From UMGS1601 sp900553335 (GTDB taxonomy: Bacteria > Bacillota > Clostridia > Oscillospirales > Ruminococcaceae): 64,000 nucleotides of DNA. Below, piece by piece: positions 61,788 through 64,000 of this stretch. The notes under the pieces are model-generated. The model worked only from the letters and a program-made list of their open reading frames with translations. It was not told where the DNA came from and made no database searches. The stretch lies in NCBI GenBank assembly GCA_937920725.1, contig CALEUW010000018.1:124001-188000 (forward strand), written 5' to 3'. Numbering within the stretch: the stretch's first letter is position 1; every line of letters begins with the position of its first letter. The position numbers were made by a program, and so were the translations under genes.

Positions 61788-62963
61788 TTATTCCTTTTTC
61801 AATTCTTCTAAAAACTCTTTGATGCATTTCAAAGCGATTTTCAGGTGCTTCAGCGAATAAGCATAAGAAACTCTTATAAAACCTTCTCCGCAATCTCCGA
61901 AAGCATTTCCGGGAACGACGGCAACTTTTTTGGAAAACAAAAGCTTTTCGCAAAACTCTTCGCTTGAAAGACCGGTGGACTTTATACAGGGAAATACATA
62001 AAACGCCCCCTCAGGCGTAAAACACTCAAGTCCGATTTTGTTGAATTCATCAACCACAAATCTTCTTCGCATATCATATTCCGCAACCATCATTTTAACG
62101 TCGTTCAGACAGCTTTGAAGCCCTTCTATCGCAGCATACTGAGATACGGTAGGAGAGGACATAATAGCGTATTGATGAATTTTTAATATCTGAGAAACCA
62201 TTTCCTCAGGACCGCATAAATATCCAAGTCGCCAACCTGTCATTGCAAAGCCTTTGGAGAATCCGTTTATCAAAATTGTTCTTTCTCTCATTCCGTCAAT
62301 TTCAACAATAGATGTATGCTTTTTGCCGTATGTAAGCTCTGAGTATATTTCGTCAGACAAAATGACTATATTTGTTTCTCTTAATACATCTGCAATCTGT
62401 TCCAAATCTTCTCTTGTCATAATCGCACCTGTTGGATTATTAGGAAAAGGAAGAATAAGTGCTTTTGTTTTGTCAGTTATTTTTTCTCTGAGATCATCAG
62501 CTGTAAGCTTAAAGTTATCCTTTTCTTTTGTTTCTATGACAGAAACTATGCCGCCGCAAAGCTCAACAATCGGTCTGTAGCACACAAAGCAAGGTTCTAC
62601 AACTAAAACTTCATCGCCCGGTTCTATCATCGCCCGAATGGATAAATCAATTGCCTCCGAGCCTCCTACCGTGACAACGATCTCGTTTTCACTGTTATAG
62701 TGTGTATGGACAGTATTCTCTGTGTATTTTGAAATCCCGGCTCTCAAATCTGCAAGACCGGAGTTTGCAGTATAAAAGGTTTTTCCCTTTTCAAGGGCTG
62801 TAATAGCAGCCCGTCTTATAGGCCAAGGAGTCTGAAAGTCCGGCTCACCGACGCCTAGAGAAATTGCCCCCTCCATTGTAGCGGCAAGATCGAAAAACTT
62901 TCTTATTCCGGAAGGTTTCATTTCACGGGTCGCTTTGTTTATAATTCTACTGTAATCTATCAT
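61788..62963 (-). CDS. Class I/II pyridoxal-phosphate aminotransferase
   Basis: The 391-residue protein is an aspartate-aminotransferase-type enzyme. ISLGVGEPDFQTPWPIRRAA, VTVGGSEAIDLSIRAM, PFPNNPTGAIM and the lysine motif NGFSKGFAMTGWRLGYLCGP (Schiff-base Lys about 235) are clear. The amino donor cannot be named. Its start overlaps the Lrp gene by four bases; an Lrp regulator in front of an aminotransferase is a familiar clostridial arrangement suggesting amino-acid-responsive control. Confidence 0.92.
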   Translation of the reverse strand: MIDYSRIINKATREMKPSGIRKFFDLAATMEGAISLGVGEPDFQTPWPIRRAAITALEKGKTFYTANSGLADLRAGISKYTENTVHTHYNSENEIVVTVGGSEAIDLSIRAMIEPGDEVLVVEPCFVCYRPIVELCGGIVSVIETKEKDNFKLTADDLREKITDKTKALILPFPNNPTGAIMTREDLEQIADVLRETNIVILSDEIYSELTYGKKHTSIVEIDGMRERTILINGFSKGFAMTGWRLGYLCGPEEMVSQILKIHQYAIMSSPTVSQYAAIEGLQSCLNDVKMMVAEYDMRRRFVVDEFNKIGLECFTPEGAFYVFPCIKSTGLSSEEFCEKLLFSKKVAVVPGNAFGDCGEGFIRVSYAYSLKHLKIALKCIKEFLEELKKE

Positions 62964-63436
62964 GGGCTGACAAACCCTCTCTCATCAACGATTTCATCGC
63001 TTAAGTCAACGCCGTTGTCCTTATATTTCTTTAAGACAAAGTGAGTGGCAGTTGATAAAATTCCGTCAAGAGGCGCAAGGCGCTGAGAAACAAAAAGCGA
63101 AACGTCCAAAAGTGTTTTTCCTTTTACTGTAACGCCGAGGTCGTATGCGCCTGACATAAGCCATACGTTTTCTACTTCTTCATATTGACCTACTGCTCTG
63201 GCAATTGCGTCAAAGCCACTTTGAGCTTTAGGCGAAACCTTAAGCTCAATATATGCAGTAACAGGATTAGAGTCTGCCTGTTCGTTTAAAACTGCACTGT
63301 ATCCTTTGATAACGCCTTCTTGCTCGAGTCTTTCAATTTCTTTGTTTATCTCTTGTTCGGTTCTTCCAAGCAAAACCGCAAGCTCTGCACTCGAAGTGCG
63401 GGCATTTCTTTTTAATAGCTTTAAAAGCGAATCCAT
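62960..63436 (-). CDS. Lrp/AsnC family transcriptional regulator
   Basis: The N-terminal winged helix (MDSLLKLLKRNARTSSAELA, AVLLGRTEQEINKEIERLE, GVIKGYSAVLN) is followed by the RAM ligand-binding domain with VTAYIELKVSPKAQSGFDAI and VWLMSGAYDLGVTVKG. ATG 63436 is supported by GGAGG eight to twelve bases upstream and by family length (158 residues). The longer upstream ORF start at 63496 lies inside the promoter. It probably senses an amino acid and controls itself and the downstream aminotransferase. Confidence 0.92.
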   Translation of the reverse strand: MDSLLKLLKRNARTSSAELAVLLGRTEQEINKEIERLEQEGVIKGYSAVLNEQADSNPVTAYIELKVSPKAQSGFDAIARAVGQYEEVENVWLMSGAYDLGVTVKGKTLLDVSLFVSQRLAPLDGILSTATHFVLKKYKDNGVDLSDEIVDERGFVSP

Positions 63437-63452
63437 ATTTATGCCTCCTTGC

Positions 63453-63496
63453 AAATTGTTATTTAAAATTATACAACAATTTATATTTTCCGTCAA
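63453..63496 (-). promoter_or_regulatory. lrp-like gene promoter with inverted repeat operator
   Basis: On the minus strand TTGACG (63496-63491) and TATAAT (63473-63468) are 17 bp apart. An 8-bp inverted repeat, AAATTGTT at 63482-63475 and AACAATTT at 63460-63453, straddles the -10 box, a good candidate for autoregulation. The half-site AAATTGT also forms the palindrome inside the metA promoter. Confidence 0.7.
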
Positions 63497-63529
63497 TACA
63501 AAAAATTCGGGCGGTTAATTTATAGATCG

Positions 63530-63558
63530 AACCGGCACAAGAAAATCTCGTGCCGGTT
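63530..63558. terminator. Hairpin between the XRE gene and the lrp-like promoter
   Basis: AACCGGCAC (63530-63538) and GTGCCGGTT (63550-63558) form a perfect 9-bp stem. It lies ten bases after the stop of the minus-strand XRE gene. The T-run is poor on either strand, so termination is likely but not certain. Confidence 0.5.
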
Positions 63559-63567
63559 ATTACTTAA

Positions 63568-63771
63568 TTATTCATCAGTCCTATTTAGGATGTAATCAAT
63601 TGAAACTCCGTGAAAATCTGCAAGTTTAATTAACATTTCTGTGGAAATGTCAACCTTTCCTCGTTCATAATCGCTGTAAACTCTTTGACTGCAATGCAAA
63701 ACCTGAGCCATTTCAGTCTGAGTCATACCCTTGTATTTACGCAGTTCTCTAATCCGTTTGTACATTTTCAT
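63568..63771 (-). CDS. Small XRE-family helix-turn-helix regulator
   Basis: The 67-residue protein is nearly only a Cro/C1-type helix-turn-helix: RIRELRKYKGMTQTEMAQVL, then CSQRVYSDYERGKVDISTEM and LIKLADFHGVSIDYIL. The upstream ATG at 63783 overlaps an extended -10 sequence (TGGTATAAT), so the second Met (63771) is the more likely start, giving a very short leader. No partner gene identifies its target. Confidence 0.85.
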   Translation of the reverse strand: MKMYKRIRELRKYKGMTQTEMAQVLHCSQRVYSDYERGKVDISTEMLIKLADFHGVSIDYILNRTDE

Positions 63772-63879
63772 CACCGATAACATTATACCACGTTTAATAG
63801 TTAAGGCTTGATTTTTAGCGGAAAATTTGCAAAATAATTTTAGAAATAATGATTTAACGATGACAGGAGTGATTAAAAG

Positions 63880-64000
63880 TTAAAAATACAAAAGGGTTAT
63901 GAAACTGTCAGTAAAACATTCAGAATGCCGAAGCACTTAGTACAGGAGCTAGATAAATTAGCTTATAAAAACGAAATTTCACTAAATAATCTTGTAACGC
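63880..64000 (+). CDS. Partial ribbon-helix-helix (Arc-like) protein, start unclear, cut by window end
   Basis: The frame reads IQKGYETVSKTFRMPKHLVQ and then ELDKLAYKNEISLNNLV up to the window end. This is the pattern of Arc/MetJ-type DNA-binding proteins, often antitoxins. AGGAG at 63865-63869 predicts a start near 63877-63882, but the codons there are AAG and TTA, after a TAA. The first in-frame ATG is 63925, without a ribosome site. The gene may be damaged at its start or may use an unusual codon. Confidence 0.5.

Noticed and set aside
1..64000. tRNA, rRNA, transposase, integrase or prophage genes
   Set aside because: No cloverleaf with a GGTTCGA-type T arm, no rRNA-like block and no DDE, HUH or recombinase motif was recognised. 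The repeats therefore lack a visible mobilising enzyme in this window.

Overview
The window looks like chromosome of a low-GC, spore-forming anaerobic Firmicute of class Clostridia, probably a gut Oscillospiraceae/Ruminococcaceae-type bacterium. The signs are a SpoIIE sporulation phosphatase, a T-box-controlled trp operon, a glgB-glgC-glgD-glgA glycogen locus with the Firmicute GlgD paralogue, RNase J, a GdpP-rplI-dnaB block, purine-rich Shine-Dalgarno sites and sigma-A promoters. The genus is inference; no rRNA or tRNA gene was seen.

Layout. (1) 1-20.8 kb: an exopolysaccharide/capsule locus. It starts with a membrane sugar-1-phosphate transferase behind a strong promoter and a YjbR-like protein. 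A second promoter serves fkp (fused fucokinase/GDP-fucose pyrophosphorylase) and ugd. A tightly packed run follows: a WecG/TagA-type transferase, a GT4 enzyme, a FAD-dependent mutase/oxidase-like protein, three GT-A-type transferases, two hexapeptide acyltransferases, a pyruvyltransferase-like protein, two Wzy/WaaL-type membrane proteins around a Wzx flippase, an integral acyltransferase, and an FrhB-like protein with a separate 4Fe-4S protein. Together they could make nucleotide sugars (GDP-fucose, UDP-glucuronate), build a decorated repeat unit on a lipid carrier, flip it and polymerise it. An rfbB follows at 21.1 kb.

(2) 22.1-29.0 kb, minus strand: trpE-trpGD-trpC-trpF-trpB-trpA, a complete chorismate-to-tryptophan pathway behind a consensus promoter and a tryptophan T-box. 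(3) 29.0-36.6 kb, minus strand: a DHHW lipoprotein, a PASTA lipoprotein, uridine phosphorylase, a threonine-aldolase-like enzyme, nadC, an AI-2E-family membrane protein and nadB. (4) 36.8-48.1 kb, plus strand: a degenerate phosphohexomutase-like protein, RNase J, gdpP, rplI, dnaB, tilS and ftsH. (5) 48.2-52.7 kb: a phd/doc toxin-antitoxin pair, metA of the acetyl-CoA type and spoIIE. (6) 53.1-60.9 kb: glgB-glgC-glgD, glgA, and a secreted CHAP-like protein with four FN3 repeats. (7) 60.9-64 kb: ispE, an aminotransferase, an Lrp regulator, an XRE regulator and a ribbon-helix-helix ORF cut by the window end.

The least explained content is non-coding. Three dispersed repeat families occupy gene junctions: a ~200-bp structured element placed at terminators (44.5 and 50.1 kb, opposite orientations), a ~350-bp element directly after stop codons (33.6-33.9 and 40.2-40.5 kb, opposite orientations), and a hairpin-rich leader with covarying pairs upstream of rfbB and glgB, with a partial third copy upstream of nadC. 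No transposase, integrase or CRISPR array was found. Coordinates and base pairs were read by eye; family names come from motif recognition, not searches.
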